NCBI GenBank assembly: GCA_015660885.1
Contig: JACTUB010000016.1
Span: 51,139 to 115,138 of the forward strand
Direction: 5' to 3'
DNA length: 64,000 nt
From: Methanoregulaceae archaeon
GTDB lineage: Archaea; Halobacteriota; Methanomicrobia; Methanomicrobiales; Methanospirillaceae
The translations under genes and the position numbers were made by a program. How positions within the stretch are numbered: the first letter of the stretch is position 1; every line of letters starts with the position of its first letter. Shown one piece after another: positions 1 through 9,100 of the stretch. Below the pieces are notes generated by a model. That model was not told where the DNA came from and made no database searches. It saw nothing but the letters and a program-made list of their open reading frames with translations.

Positions 1-704
1 AGGAAGGATTTGAAATAGGCGACCTTGCAAGGATTGTCGCTTCAATGGACGAAGCACTCGGTGAAGCGGACGCTAATCTTGTGACGGGCGATACAAAGGT
101 GATGGAAAAAGGGGCGCTTGACGGGATCGTGATCAACACTGCCGGTATCGGTATCGCAAAGACCATTGTGCGGGATAACGGACTCATTCCCGGGGACGTG
201 ATTATCGTTTCCGGTACTCTTGGCGATCACGGGATCGCGATCATGGCACACCGCGAGGGATTCGATCTCGGTGCGCAGATCAAGTCTGATGTTGCACCGC
301 TCTGGGGGATGATGGAACACGTGTTCGATGCGGGTTCCATCCATGCAATGAAGGACCCGACTAGAGGTGGATTTGCAAGCGCCATCAATGAGATGGCCCG
401 GAAGAGTGAGGTGAGTGTACGGATCCGGGAAGAACATATCCCCATCCGAAAAAACGTCAGGAGTGCCGCAGCTATGCTTGGCATCGATCCGCTCGAAGTT
501 GCCAATGAGGGGAAGGTCGTTATGGGCGTTCCACCTTCAAGCGTCGATGCGATCCTCGCAGTTCTTCACCATCATAAGTATGGAAAGGACGCTGCAGCTG
601 TAGGAGTAGTGACGAAAGGTTCTCATGTCATTATGGAAACGGCAGTCGGAGGCGAACGATTTATCGAACCGCCGATGGGTGACCCTGTGCCCCGGGTATG
701 CTGA
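1..704 (+). CDS. hypE: Hydrogenase maturation protein HypE (5' end cut off)
   Basis: The reading frame is open from the window edge, so only the C-terminal part is seen. HypE dehydrates the thiocarboxamide on its C-terminal cysteine to a thiocyanate, which supplies the CN ligands of [NiFe] hydrogenases. The visible part has the PurM-like C-terminal fold: a Gly-rich strand (TAGIGIAKT), the DPTRGG loop that is highly conserved in HypE, and the hallmark tail PRVC ending exactly at the stop codon, so the cyanated cysteine is present. In a methanogen the targets would be the F420-reducing, Mvh-type and membrane-bound energy-converting hydrogenases. No other hyp gene lies downstream. Identification is firm; the true start is outside the window. 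Confidence 0.95.
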   Translation, partial: EGFEIGDLARIVASMDEALGEADANLVTGDTKVMEKGALDGIVINTAGIGIAKTIVRDNGLIPGDVIIVSGTLGDHGIAIMAHREGFDLGAQIKSDVAPLWGMMEHVFDAGSIHAMKDPTRGGFASAINEMARKSEVSVRIREEHIPIRKNVRSAAAMLGIDPLEVANEGKVVMGVPPSSVDAILAVLHHHKYGKDAAAVGVVTKGSHVIMETAVGGERFIEPPMGDPVPRVC

Positions 705-909
705 TAAAAAACAGGCATTCTCTTCTTCGGAGTGATGGTCACGGCAACTTTTTTGATCTCACATGCGGTCCGATATGTATCAACCGTGAAGGAATCCGGA
801 TTGCATGTATCCTGACAATGCCCTGTGTCAATGATGTTATTAGCGGTACAGGTGCCTGTCTTTGATAGAGGATAAAATAATGATTCATTAAAAAGGAATT
901 TTTTTAATA

Positions 910-1464
910 TTATCCAATATACTTCCCCAGCATCTCAATTGCTTCAAGCTCCTTTTTCCCGCCACACTTCCGCACAATGCCTGAGTGATAATCGATCAGT
1001 TTTTTGAGTTCCGGATCCCGATTTTTTACGTACCGCGTTGCGTGTACAGTTGCATCGATGATACTGTTAAATCCACGGTTAACGGGATGAAGACCTACAT
1101 CTTCGATAATTTCCTTTTCAGGAACAAGCCTGACCATCATTACATCATTGGTCTTACGCTCAATGGTCGCCGTGAATGCAGCCCATGCGTCAGTGTCTGA
1201 AAGCCGCTGCATTTTCTTTCCATTGATCGTTTCTTCTACAAAAAACTCCCGGGGAAGATCTTCAAACGCGGTTTTCACGTAGAGAATGGGATCATAGATA
1301 AAGTTTGCAACAACCCATCCGTCACGCTCAATATTTTGAGCTGTATGACATCCTATAAAAAGTACCATACTGGCTTTGCCCTCACGATAATGGATCCCCA
1401 TCGGTGCTGCGTTGAAGGAGGTGGTGGCGATAACCTCATTGATACCTGCTTTCAAGAGTCCCAT
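910..1464 (-). CDS. DUF447 family protein (putative flavin-binding split barrel)
   Basis: This 184-residue protein matches the archaeal DUF447 family, which resembles FMN-binding split-barrel proteins; I recognise it from the N-terminal GINEVIATTSFNAAPMG stretch followed by the conserved NFIYDP segment near residue 70. The reaction is unknown. It is the last gene of a leftward operon: its start overlaps the end of the CitG-like gene by 13 bases, which suggests translational coupling, and that gene in turn overlaps the marker 9 gene. The context with a phosphoribosyl-CoA synthase-like enzyme and a methanogen-only protein suggests a cofactor-related role, which is inference. The family name is fairly sure; the function is not. 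Confidence 0.8.
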   Translation of the reverse strand: MGLLKAGINEVIATTSFNAAPMGIHYREGKASMVLFIGCHTAQNIERDGWVVANFIYDPILYVKTAFEDLPREFFVEETINGKKMQRLSDTDAWAAFTATIERKTNDVMMVRLVPEKEIIEDVGLHPVNRGFNSIIDATVHATRYVKNRDPELKKLIDYHSGIVRKCGGKKELEAIEMLGKYIG

Positions 1465-2273
1465 GACCAGCCCTCCCCGAGCGCAATATAGATTGAGGCA
1501 ATGACAATGTCAGCAATTGAGCCCGGATTGATATCTCTCTCAATACAATCGGCATCAAAAACTTCTAACGAATGTTTGCCGTCAAGAACTTCCCGTGCAG
1601 TGAGTAGTGTCTCATGAGCAACTGCCAGGCCGTGTTTTTTGATGATAAACGTGTCTGGCTCAGAAGCGAGGAGTGTAAGGAATGTATAAACAATTGCCTG
1701 TCTGCCCGGGCCAAATTGTTTGAGAAGATCAGCTCCCCGACGGGTGAGGGGAAACCCTGCCACCCACTCCCGTGCCACCATGTCATTTGCCGCTGAATGC
1801 TGCATTACATCTAAAAGGGTCATTTCCCGTTCGCGGATCACCGTAAGCGTGTGGGGGTCATTCACGTCAAGATCGTCAGTTGCGTTCATCTTCACCGAAG
1901 TCATGGCAAAGGCCTTATAGAACGCGACGGCATCCGATACATCAGTCTTTTCTATTGCGGACAATGCGCCAGGTATGCCGTTGCCAAAGATGAGGGGGAT
2001 AAGCAGGATAAATGCGCCAAAATGGGTGTTGCCACCTTCATGACAATTGGTGTCGCGGACTGCATGCTTGATTATCTCGCCTATCCGGCCGACACCCTTT
2101 TCAGCCTCCTCGAGTGCCGTGCGGGCAAAAATTGTTGATGCCAAAAAATGTTCAAGCCGTGTATCAGGGAAGTCATGACAGCGGTCGACGTTCCCCGGCT
2201 TTGGGTAGGCGCAGACCTCCAGTATCATCGCAAGTTGCGCCCGTTCAGCTGCTCTCATCAGAAGGTATGACAT
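1452..2273 (-). CDS. Triphosphoribosyl-dephospho-CoA synthase-like protein (CitG/MdcB family)
   Basis: The 273-residue protein carries CitG-family signatures: PKPGNVDR near residue 26, the Gly/Asn-rich GGNTHFGAFILLIPL stretch near residue 80, and a mostly helical body. In bacteria CitG makes the 2'-(5''-triphosphoribosyl)-3'-dephospho-CoA prosthetic group of citrate or malonate lyase carrier proteins from ATP and dephospho-CoA. No citrate-lyase genes are visible here, so the archaeal member probably acts on another nucleotide or phosphoribosyl substrate. I chose the ATG at 2273; a GTG at 2282 and an ATG at 2258 are also in frame. The start lies inside the end of the marker 9 gene, and the stop overlaps the start of the DUF447 gene, so the three genes form one tightly packed unit. 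Confidence 0.8.
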   Translation of the reverse strand: MSYLLMRAAERAQLAMILEVCAYPKPGNVDRCHDFPDTRLEHFLASTIFARTALEEAEKGVGRIGEIIKHAVRDTNCHEGGNTHFGAFILLIPLIFGNGIPGALSAIEKTDVSDAVAFYKAFAMTSVKMNATDDLDVNDPHTLTVIREREMTLLDVMQHSAANDMVAREWVAGFPLTRRGADLLKQFGPGRQAIVYTFLTLLASEPDTFIIKKHGLAVAHETLLTAREVLDGKHSLEVFDADCIERDINPGSIADIVIASIYIALGEGWSWDS

Positions 2274-3411
2274 GGAACACACGGCTCATTATTGTTTCTG
2301 AGAGCTCACGTTTCATGCGCATATACTCTTTCTTTGAAATGTTCAGCTGCTTTAACGTCATATCACGGAACATGCAGGGTGAAGACGTTTTGCAGCACCA
2401 TGCAAGGCTGCCAAAACAGGTTTGTTTCCCCTCTTCGAGCGGTGTGCCTTTCACCGTGTCCAGTTTCAAACGGATATAGTCTTCTTTCGGGAGGCCGATT
2501 CGGGAAAGCGTGGGGATGAGCGGGCAGTCTTTGACAGGCATGCAGCAGAAGGCGAGTGCGCGGATGTCACCACCCCGGCACAGCTGTTTTGGGGAATTGT
2601 ACCACCCCTCTTCCGAGGCATATCGGGAAATTGCCGCATCCAGCCCGGAGAGCGTTCGTTCATCTGACTTGCGGGCCAGCGACACAATGTCAGCTCCATG
2701 AGAGAGCATCTCCCGCATCCTCTCAAAGGTATTAATCGAATTATTGGCAATCAGAATAAGCGGGCAGCTGTTCCGTATCTGTCGGAGTTTTGCTGAACCG
2801 AAGTCCATGAGATCGATATGCAGGATATCTGCTCCGGATTCCCAGAGTTTCCGGGTAAGCTGGCGGTCATCTGCCGCTACTCCGGCACGGAATTTTACCG
2901 ATACGGTTACCCCCTCGGATTTGAGCGCTCGTACAACTGCCAGAAGATCAGCCGGTTTTTTTAAGTAATGTTCCCCGCACCCGGCAGCAACCATTGCCGG
3001 CTGGCGGCAATGGGCGTCGATTTCATATATCACACTTTCACCAAGAGATCGTGCAATGGCAGCATATGATTCCGGAGCACTGCCGCGGAGATTGAGTCCT
3101 GACACAACCGGGCTCCTTTCCAAAAGTGCCATCTGTTTTTTAAGCTCTTCGACCGGGTTATCATACAAAAATTCTTTGCGATTACCTTCTTTTGTGACGC
3201 CCTTTGCCGCATTCATAGTGGATTGGTCAATTGAGTAACCCCCGATAAATGCCATTCCAACATGATCTGCACGTTTGAGAACGTATTCGGCGTCCACAAT
3301 TCCCGCCATCGATGCAATCGCTATGGGTGTCCTGACAATACGATCGTTGATGAGCAACCCGAAGCGCTCGAAGGCATTCATCATAGATTCATATCTGTTG
3401 AGACTGATCAA
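2245..3411 (-). CDS. Methanogenesis marker protein 9 (Dus-like TIM barrel with Cys-rich C-terminus)
   Basis: About 388 residues. Residues 20-260 look like a dihydrouridine-synthase or dihydroorotate-dehydrogenase type TIM barrel, with strands such as VSVKFRAGV and a C-terminal LILIANNSI strand. From about residue 290 a cysteine-rich tail follows (AFCCMPVKDC, QTCFGSLAWCCK, SPCMFRD), the 'methanogenesis marker domain 9', a domain known only from methanogens and of unknown function. The cysteines could hold an iron-sulfur cluster (inference). It heads a leftward operon with the CitG-like and DUF447 genes and is divergent from the F430 genes, sharing an 80-base intergenic region that contains A/T-rich TATA-like stretches. 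The start is not certain: in-frame ATGs also occur at 3384 and 3381. Confidence 0.85.
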   Translation of the reverse strand: MISLNRYESMMNAFERFGLLINDRIVRTPIAIASMAGIVDAEYVLKRADHVGMAFIGGYSIDQSTMNAAKGVTKEGNRKEFLYDNPVEELKKQMALLERSPVVSGLNLRGSAPESYAAIARSLGESVIYEIDAHCRQPAMVAAGCGEHYLKKPADLLAVVRALKSEGVTVSVKFRAGVAADDRQLTRKLWESGADILHIDLMDFGSAKLRQIRNSCPLILIANNSINTFERMREMLSHGADIVSLARKSDERTLSGLDAAISRYASEEGWYNSPKQLCRGGDIRALAFCCMPVKDCPLIPTLSRIGLPKEDYIRLKLDTVKGTPLEEGKQTCFGSLAWCCKTSSPCMFRDMTLKQLNISKKEYMRMKRELSETIMSRVFHVIPSDESS

Positions 3412-3492
3412 TCAAATTACTTTGCATGCGATCTTTTAAAAAAAAACTATTTGGTAAGAATTTTTAAGATTCCCGGTCATACTAATTGTTAT

Positions 3493-3894
3493 ATGGGTAA
3501 GAAGGGAATGTTACTTGTTGGACACGGAAGCACGATGCCCTACAACAAAGAGCTCGTTGAGAAAACAGCTTCTCTGATCAAATCACAAAATACGGATTTT
3601 ATCATAAAATGCGGTTTTATGAATATTAATACGCCAACAATCAAGGAATCGCTCAACGATTTCCGACGTGAACCCATTGATGCTCTTGTTGTGGTTCCCC
3701 TGTTTTTAGCAAAGGGTGTTCATATCGAAAAAGATATTCCGGGAGAGATCGGACTTCCCGAAGGCATTAGGAAAGGTTCGTTTACCTTAAATGGCAGGTC
3801 CATTCCTCTTGTATACGCAGATCCAATCGGGAGTGATCCGCTTCTTGCTGACCTGATGGTCAAGAATGCAACAAAAGCGCTCTCGCTTCTCTAA
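3493..3894 (+). CDS. cfbA: Sirohydrochlorin nickelochelatase CfbA
   Basis: CfbA inserts Ni2+ into sirohydrochlorin, the first committed step of coenzyme F430 synthesis; it can also act as a cobaltochelatase. The product is 133 residues, the short CbiX-type size typical of archaea, with the two metal-binding histidines visible at His11 (VGHGST) and His77 (KGVHIEKD). I placed the start at ATG 3493 because the protein then begins right before the first beta strand; the frame is open further upstream to an ATG at 3262, but that part overlaps the divergent marker 9 gene and is not chelatase-like. It is the first gene of a cfbA-cfbE-cfbD-cfbB unit with gaps of 0-9 bases, so one transcript is likely. 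Confidence 0.93.
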   Translation: MGKKGMLLVGHGSTMPYNKELVEKTASLIKSQNTDFIIKCGFMNINTPTIKESLNDFRREPIDALVVVPLFLAKGVHIEKDIPGEIGLPEGIRKGSFTLNGRSIPLVYADPIGSDPLLADLMVKNATKALSLL

Positions 3895-3901
3895 ATTTTT
3901 T

Positions 3902-5122
3902 ATGCATGTCCTTGTCATAGATACTATTCATGGTGGGAACGCGATAGGAGAATCTTTTTTTGCCCGGGGAGATAGTGTTGACTGTGTGGATGTGTACCGG
4001 AAAGAGAGTGCTATTGACGTCCCCACAGCCCTTGCGGGTACCTATGATCTCATCGTCGCACCGGTGCACCTCGATCCTGATCATCCACTCCTTAAATTTT
4101 CCCATGCACCGGTTATTTCCCACCATGATGCAGTGCGCCGGTTGCTGGGTGAAAATATCCCGCAACCGATGATCGAGATCACGGGTGGATGGGGAAAAAC
4201 AACGACGGCACATGCGCTCGCCTCCCTGATGCAGGGAGAGGGCATACTGCACACATCAAACGGGACGTACCGCTTCCCAGAAAAAAAGTTGATATCACGG
4301 TCCAGTATTACACCAGCATCGGTGCTCGCTGTAACAAAATTAGCTCATGAGATCCATGGATGGCTGATTGTAGAGGAATCATTAGGTGTCACGGGTGCTG
4401 GCAATCTTTCAATAATTACATCGGCCAGCGATTATTTTTTCGCAGCGGGAAAAAAATCTGCCATTGCCGCAAAAGTTGAGTCGGCAAAACATGCCCGGCA
4501 CCTCCTCCTGGCAGAAAATATTCTGGCAGACAGCTCCGGTCTGGTTACCCATATCGAAGATATTGCCGTGTCCAAAGATACAGAGTGCTGCATTATATTT
4601 TCCGGCAAAACCGCCAAGTTCTCAAATCCTCTTCTTGCCATTCCCGGATATCATTCATCTTTGATGCTTGCCGCTGCCGCAGCGATGATACTGGGAATGG
4701 ACCCCGGACCATTGTCCTCGTTCAGCGCACTGCCGGGCAGGATGTCTGTGTCATATAAAAAAGGACTGCTGATTGTAGACAATGCAAACAGCGGTACCAA
4801 CATTGCAACAACGATTGAAGCGGCACGGTATGCCCGGCATATATCAGGAAAAGAAGCCATCACGCTTGTCATCGGTCAGGTTGCTGGCGATGGAGCAGTC
4901 TGTGAAGGATTTACCATTGACCGGATAAGGGAGGCCATAGAAAATATTCGTCCCAGTCAGGTAATATGGGTGGGAACATTTCCCCTGCCGGGAACTTCGG
5001 AATACAATAGTCTGGTGCCGCTGATATCCTCATCTGCAGCAACACTCAAAGAAGCCTTTGCCACTGCCCTGCGTAAAACAGATTATGGATCCATTGTTCT
5101 TGCAGTGAAAACCTGGAGGTAA
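3902..5122 (+). CDS. cfbE: Coenzyme F430 synthetase CfbE (Mur-ligase-like)
   Basis: CfbE is the ATP-dependent ligase that closes the carbocyclic ring, converting seco-F430 to F430 in the last step of the pathway. The protein has 406 residues from ATG 3902. It shows an N-terminal Rossmann-like domain, then a Mur-ligase P-loop (TGGWGKTTT, about residues 94-102), a central domain with His- and Glu-rich loops, and the C-terminal ligase domain with the ALPGRMS motif. An ATG at 3866 is in frame but would overlap the end of cfbA by 29 bases; the later start fits the beta strand MHVLVID and leaves a 7-base gap. Position between cfbA and cfbD supports the assignment. Confidence 0.9.
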   Translation: MHVLVIDTIHGGNAIGESFFARGDSVDCVDVYRKESAIDVPTALAGTYDLIVAPVHLDPDHPLLKFSHAPVISHHDAVRRLLGENIPQPMIEITGGWGKTTTAHALASLMQGEGILHTSNGTYRFPEKKLISRSSITPASVLAVTKLAHEIHGWLIVEESLGVTGAGNLSIITSASDYFFAAGKKSAIAAKVESAKHARHLLLAENILADSSGLVTHIEDIAVSKDTECCIIFSGKTAKFSNPLLAIPGYHSSLMLAAAAAMILGMDPGPLSSFSALPGRMSVSYKKGLLIVDNANSGTNIATTIEAARYARHISGKEAITLVIGQVAGDGAVCEGFTIDRIREAIENIRPSQVIWVGTFPLPGTSEYNSLVPLISSSAATLKEAFATALRKTDYGSIVLAVKTWR

Positions 5123-5131
5123 CAGATCATC

Positions 5132-6193
5132 ATGAAATACATGCACCCGCGTCCCAGTTCAATCGTTGCCGCGCTCTACACGGCACGCGATCTCAAAGTT
5201 GGTGTTGCCATACTCCATGGTCCTTCCGGCTGTTCGTTCAAACATGCCCGCCTACTTGAGGAAGATGGGATGCGGGTGCTCACAACATCTCTTGCCGATA
5301 ATGAATTCATCTTTGGCGGTCAGAAACCGCTCGAAGATGTCCTGCGTTTTGCTGAGGATCATTTCAAGCCCGAAAGGATGGCAGTGATTGGAACGTGCGT
5401 GGCCATGATCATTGGTGAAGATCTCCAGTCGGCGATTGATGGTGCCGGGATAATAACCCCCACCATAGCTGTTGATATCCACGCAGGATACCTGGAGAAT
5501 ATTGCGGGTGTTCTTGCGACGCTTGAAGCGGCACACGAAGCTGGCTGGATCTCTCACGACGAACTTACTCGCCAGCAGTTCCTGATGGAGAAGGCCAATG
5601 AAGTGGAGCGGTTGAGAGGCGCAGCAAGCCAATCGTATATCGAACCTTCACGGGGGGACCTGAAACATATTGCTGCACGTCGCCTGCTCGAACTTGCGCG
5701 TGGCGGAAAAAAAGGGGTCGCAATCCTAAATGCAAAGAAAGAGACCGCATATATGTTCGCAGATGAACTAGTTGCTCTTCATGATACCTGCCCGGATGCA
5801 AATATCAGATATATTGCAAACCTTGATCGGCGGGGACTGCCGAAAACCCGGCTGGACGCAGAACGGATCTTAAAAGATATGAGAGCCCGGGATATCGAGG
5901 TTGAAGTGATCGGTGCGCTCGACGAGTACGGGGCAAATGGTGACCTGCTCGGCAAAAAGATAGTCGAAATAGCCCCCGAATTTGCCCTTATTTCCGGTGT
6001 CCCGCACGCAATTCCTCCGGAATATACACAAGGTATCGAATGTTTTTCGGTGACAAACGGACCCCGTCAGGTAGGTCCGCTCCGGAGTATCGGGCACCAG
6101 CATATTATTGTGGAGATCGATCTCCACCCAAAGACACTCGGTGTGCGGGATATTGTGGGGAGTGAATTCGGAGCCGTCATGAGGAGTTTTTGA
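5132..6193 (+). CDS. cfbD: Ni-sirohydrochlorin a,c-diamide reductive cyclase, catalytic subunit CfbD
   Basis: CfbD is the nitrogenase-NifD-like subunit that, with the NifH-like reductase CfbC, performs the six-electron reduction and gamma-lactam formation that gives seco-F430. The 353-residue product is much shorter than NifD, as expected, and retains two cysteines suited to ligating a [4Fe-4S] cluster: Cys34 (GPSGCSFKH) and Cys89 (IGTCVAMI). The end of the gene abuts cfbB, whose ATG begins at the base directly after this stop. The reductase partner CfbC is not in this window, so it must be encoded elsewhere; the two CooC-type ATPases at 14.4-16 kb are not CfbC. Confidence 0.92.
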   Translation: MKYMHPRPSSIVAALYTARDLKVGVAILHGPSGCSFKHARLLEEDGMRVLTTSLADNEFIFGGQKPLEDVLRFAEDHFKPERMAVIGTCVAMIIGEDLQSAIDGAGIITPTIAVDIHAGYLENIAGVLATLEAAHEAGWISHDELTRQQFLMEKANEVERLRGAASQSYIEPSRGDLKHIAARRLLELARGGKKGVAILNAKKETAYMFADELVALHDTCPDANIRYIANLDRRGLPKTRLDAERILKDMRARDIEVEVIGALDEYGANGDLLGKKIVEIAPEFALISGVPHAIPPEYTQGIECFSVTNGPRQVGPLRSIGHQHIIVEIDLHPKTLGVRDIVGSEFGAVMRSF

Positions 6194-7570
6194 ATGAAAC
6201 AAATTCTCATCACCGGCGATCGCTCCGGGAGCGGAAAGACGAGCATCACGCTCGCCCTGACCGCGCTTCTTTCAAAAAACAAGCGGGTACAAACATTCAA
6301 GGTTGGTATGGATTATATCGATCCCTCATACCTGTCCGCAGTCTCCGGGCGACCATGCCGGAACCTCGACAGCTTCACGCTTTCTGAGAATCAGATTCGG
6401 GACATTTTTCATTTTGGTTGTCGCGACGCAGATATCGCGCTGGTCGAAGGTGTACGCGGGCTCTATGAAGGGGCAGATGCCCTTACTGATATCGGCAGTA
6501 CTGCATCTATAGCAAAAGTCCTTGATATTCCGGTAATACTTGTTGTATCTGCCCAGAGCATCACCCGAAGTGCGGCTGCTCTGGTAAAGGGATTTCTGGC
6601 ATTCGATCAGGATGTGCATATCGCCGCTGTCATTCTCAACAATGTAAAAGGTGGATCGCACCGGGACAAGGCTGTCGCAGCTATCGAACACTATTGCGAT
6701 ATTCCGGTTATCGGGTCAATACCCCATATGGAAGAGATGCAGCTTGCCATGCGGCATCTTGGGCTCGTACCGTACCGGGAAGGTTCCGGGCAGGGAGATT
6801 TTAATGCACGTATCGAAACTATCACGGAGATGATCGGGAAGTTTGTGGATCTCGAGCGGTTCGGGTCAATTATGAAGGAAATATCGTCATCTCCCCATTA
6901 TAAAACGCTTTTTGACAAATCTGTGGACAGGGATGTAAGAATTGGTGTTGCTCTTGATGAAGCATTCAATTTTTATTATGCCGACTTTTTCGATATTCTT
7001 CGTATAGCAGGTGCAGAAAGTATTCCGTTCAGTCCTGTGCATGACCGGCTCCCGGATGCAGATGGTTACATCATCGGAGGAGGCTATCCGGAACTCTTTG
7101 TTAAAGAGCTGGAAGCAAACGACCGGATGCGGGAAGCCCTACGGGAAGTCTCGAAGAATAATTTACCTGTATACGGGGAGTGCGGCGGACTCATGTATCT
7201 TACCGATCATATGACATTAAAAAAGGGCTGGCACGACGCACAAAAAGATAAGGATTATGAAATGTGCAAAGTGTTTTCCGGTGAGACCCGTATGCCGTCC
7301 CGTCGCGTGGTCAGTTACGTTGAAGGTACGAGTACGGATGATTCGCCCCTAGGTGCTGCACCCTTCCGGGGCCACGAATTTCATTATTCTGAAGTTATGC
7401 TTACCCCGGGCACTCGATATGCGTACCAGCTTTCCCGCGGGGTTGGCATTCATGACAATCTTGATGGCGCAGTCATAAACAATACCCTGGGTAGTTACAC
7501 ACATCTGCATCCAGTGGCAAATGAGGGAATGTTCCGGCATTTTGTAAGATTATGCCGAAAAAACGCGTAA
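6194..7570 (+). CDS. cfbB: Ni-sirohydrochlorin a,c-diamide synthase CfbB
   Basis: CfbB amidates the a and c acetate side chains of Ni-sirohydrochlorin with glutamine and ATP. The 458-residue protein has the CobB/CbiA layout: an N-terminal P-loop domain (GDRSGSGKTS at residues 8-17, then VGMDYIDP) and a C-terminal class-I-like glutamine amidotransferase domain with the nucleophile Cys330 (YGECGGLMYL) and a downstream His in THLHPVAN near the C-terminus. It could in principle be a cobyrinate a,c-diamide synthase, but its place as the last gene of the cfb unit points to F430. A 19-residue insertion-like stretch follows the amidotransferase nucleophile loop (KKGWHDAQKDKDYE), a small oddity of no known consequence. 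Confidence 0.92.
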   Translation: MKQILITGDRSGSGKTSITLALTALLSKNKRVQTFKVGMDYIDPSYLSAVSGRPCRNLDSFTLSENQIRDIFHFGCRDADIALVEGVRGLYEGADALTDIGSTASIAKVLDIPVILVVSAQSITRSAAALVKGFLAFDQDVHIAAVILNNVKGGSHRDKAVAAIEHYCDIPVIGSIPHMEEMQLAMRHLGLVPYREGSGQGDFNARIETITEMIGKFVDLERFGSIMKEISSSPHYKTLFDKSVDRDVRIGVALDEAFNFYYADFFDILRIAGAESIPFSPVHDRLPDADGYIIGGGYPELFVKELEANDRMREALREVSKNNLPVYGECGGLMYLTDHMTLKKGWHDAQKDKDYEMCKVFSGETRMPSRRVVSYVEGTSTDDSPLGAAPFRGHEFHYSEVMLTPGTRYAYQLSRGVGIHDNLDGAVINNTLGSYTHLHPVANEGMFRHFVRLCRKNA

Positions 7571-7652
7571 GGTTTCATTTTTGCAATGCCGGTAAAAAAA
7601 TCCAACGGATAAAAGAAAAAACTACAAAACCCTTAAGATCCTATGAAAAACT

Positions 7653-8525
7653 ATGATCATTTACATTGATGGAAAATACCTTAAAGACGATCAGGCAAAA
7701 ATCTCGGTCTTCGATCACGGATTTCTTTACGGGGACGGGGTTTTTGAGGGCATCCGTGCCTATAATGGCAAAATTTTCAGGCTGAAAGAACATCTTGATC
7801 GTCTTTTTGATTCAGCAAAAACAATCGACCTACCTTCCCCATTATCCAAAGAGGAGATGACCGAAGTAATCTGTGAAGTGTTGCGCAGGAATAAATTAAC
7901 CAATGCTTATATCCGACCCATTATCAGCCGGGGCGTGGGAGATCTTGGTCTTGATCCGCGTAAATGTCCAAAACCAGCAGTCATCGTAATCGCAACAAGC
8001 TGGGGCGCGATGTATGGTGACCTGTACGAAAAGGGATTGAGGGCAATTACGGTATCAGTCAGACGGAATTCTGCGGATGCACTTCCACCGAACGTAAAAA
8101 GCCTGAACTATCTCAACAACATCCTTGCAAAGATTGAGGCAAACTACAAGGGTGGTGATGAGGCTATCTTCTTTGATACGAATGGTTACATTTCAGAGGG
8201 TTCAGGGGACAATCTTTATATCGTAAAAAATGGTGAGATTCTTACGCCTCATACGCTTAACAACCTGAGGGGAATCACCCGGATGGTTCTTCTGGAGATT
8301 GCCAAATCACTTGGTATCACGGTCAAAGAACAGAATCTGGGGTATTTTGATCTCTATTCAGCGGATGAGGTTATCTGCACAGGTACTGCAGCAGAAGTCG
8401 CGCCGATTACTTGGATTGACGGGCGTACAATTGGAACCGGTAAGCCAGGACCGGTTACCCGTCAGCTGATGGCGGCATTTAAAACAGTGACCGAGACTGA
8501 AGGCTACTCCATCTATAAGAAATAA
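7653..8525 (+). CDS. ilvE: Branched-chain amino acid aminotransferase
   Basis: IlvE transfers the amino group from glutamate to the 2-oxo acids of Leu, Ile and Val. The 290-residue protein is a fold-type IV PLP enzyme: [13 protein letters not shown] near residue 30, the PLP-binding lysine Lys149 ([10 protein letters not shown]), the [13 protein letters not shown] motif near residue 175, and CTGTAAEV near residue 245 that contacts the cofactor phosphate. Length and motifs match archaeal IlvE. It stands 82 bases after cfbB on the same strand, with a T- and A-rich gap that could hold its own promoter. The partner genes leuA/cimA, ilvB and ilvN are about 29 kb away in this window. A D-amino acid transaminase or aminodeoxychorismate lyase of the same fold is less likely given the motifs. 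Confidence 0.92.
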   Translation: MIIYIDGKYLKDDQAKISVFDHGFLYGDGVFEGIRAYNGKIFRLKEHLDRLFDSAKTIDLPSPLSKEEMTEVICEVLRRNKLTNAYIRPIISRGVGDLGLDPRKCPKPAVIVIATSWGAMYGDLYEKGLRAITVSVRRNSADALPPNVKSLNYLNNILAKIEANYKGGDEAIFFDTNGYISEGSGDNLYIVKNGEILTPHTLNNLRGITRMVLLEIAKSLGITVKEQNLGYFDLYSADEVICTGTAAEVAPITWIDGRTIGTGKPGPVTRQLMAAFKTVTETEGYSIYKK

Positions 8526-8608
8526 CAATAAGAAATGACATTTTAAAAAAAGTGTTTTTCAACGAACCTCAAAAGACAACGCCGGATGTCTCTCTCCTAT
8601 TCCATAAC

Positions 8609-8616
8609 TTATTTAT
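8609..8616 (+). promoter_or_regulatory. Candidate TATA box for tRNA-Glu
   Basis: The AT-rich octamer TTATTTAT lies about 30 bases upstream of the tRNA-Glu 5' end in an otherwise mixed region, at roughly the spacing of archaeal box A elements. A second A/T run at about 8631-8639 is closer to the tRNA and is probably leader sequence. This is a sequence-only guess. Confidence 0.35.
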
Positions 8617-8645
8617 GAGGTGCCGAGAAATTAAATAAAGCAAGC

Positions 8646-8720
8646 GCTGCTATAGTGTAGTCCGGCCAATCATGCGGGCCTTTCACGCCCGCGACTGGGG
8701 TTCGAATCCCCATAGCAGCA
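8646..8720 (+). tRNA. tRNA-Glu (anticodon TTC)
   Basis: The 75-base sequence folds as a standard cloverleaf: a 7-bp acceptor stem pairing GCTGCTA with TAGCAGC, a D arm containing AGTGTAGTCCGGCCAATCA, an anticodon stem CGGGC/GCCCG around the 7-base loop CTTTCAC, and a T arm with GGTTCGAATCC. The anticodon is TTC, so it decodes Glu. There is one discriminator base (A) and no encoded CCA, as is usual for many archaea. No intron is visible. tRNA-Glu is also the donor for tetrapyrrole synthesis in archaea, which is a coincidental but apt neighbour for the F430 genes. Confidence 0.96.
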
Positions 8721-9100
8721 TTCTGGATTATCAGTATATTTTCTCCTATATTTTTCCCGGTTTTCTTTTGTCACCCTTATGCTTACTTTCCAAGAGTATC
8801 CGTGAATATTTTACATCGAACAAATAAAAAAAATAACGCATGGATTTCAATTTATAGAGGTTCCCGTGGTTTTGCCCCGTCAAAAAGAACACCCTCCTTA
8901 CAATCATTTTATTACGTGCGACAGATTTTTTTGTTCATGAGCGAGTTCCCGCTAGCCTGAATTCAACTCAAATAATAACATCACGTTCCACCCTTTTGCG
9001 GATATTTATCCAATTCTTGAGTAGTACCAGGATCTCTGATAGAAACCGGGCACCGATACTTTTAATACGGATAACCCAATTCTCATTGGAGTGATTATGT
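8721..9100. other. Intergenic region between tRNA-Glu and the CBS-domain gene
   Basis: No convincing coding frame is visible in these 380 bases. The right end contains a TATA-like CTTTTAATA at about 9058-9066, followed by a small inverted repeat CCAAT-TCTC-ATTGG (9076-9089) just before the start of the CBS-domain gene; this may be a promoter with an operator or simply a short hairpin. T-rich runs after the tRNA (about 8735-8770) could terminate its transcript. Confidence 0.5.
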
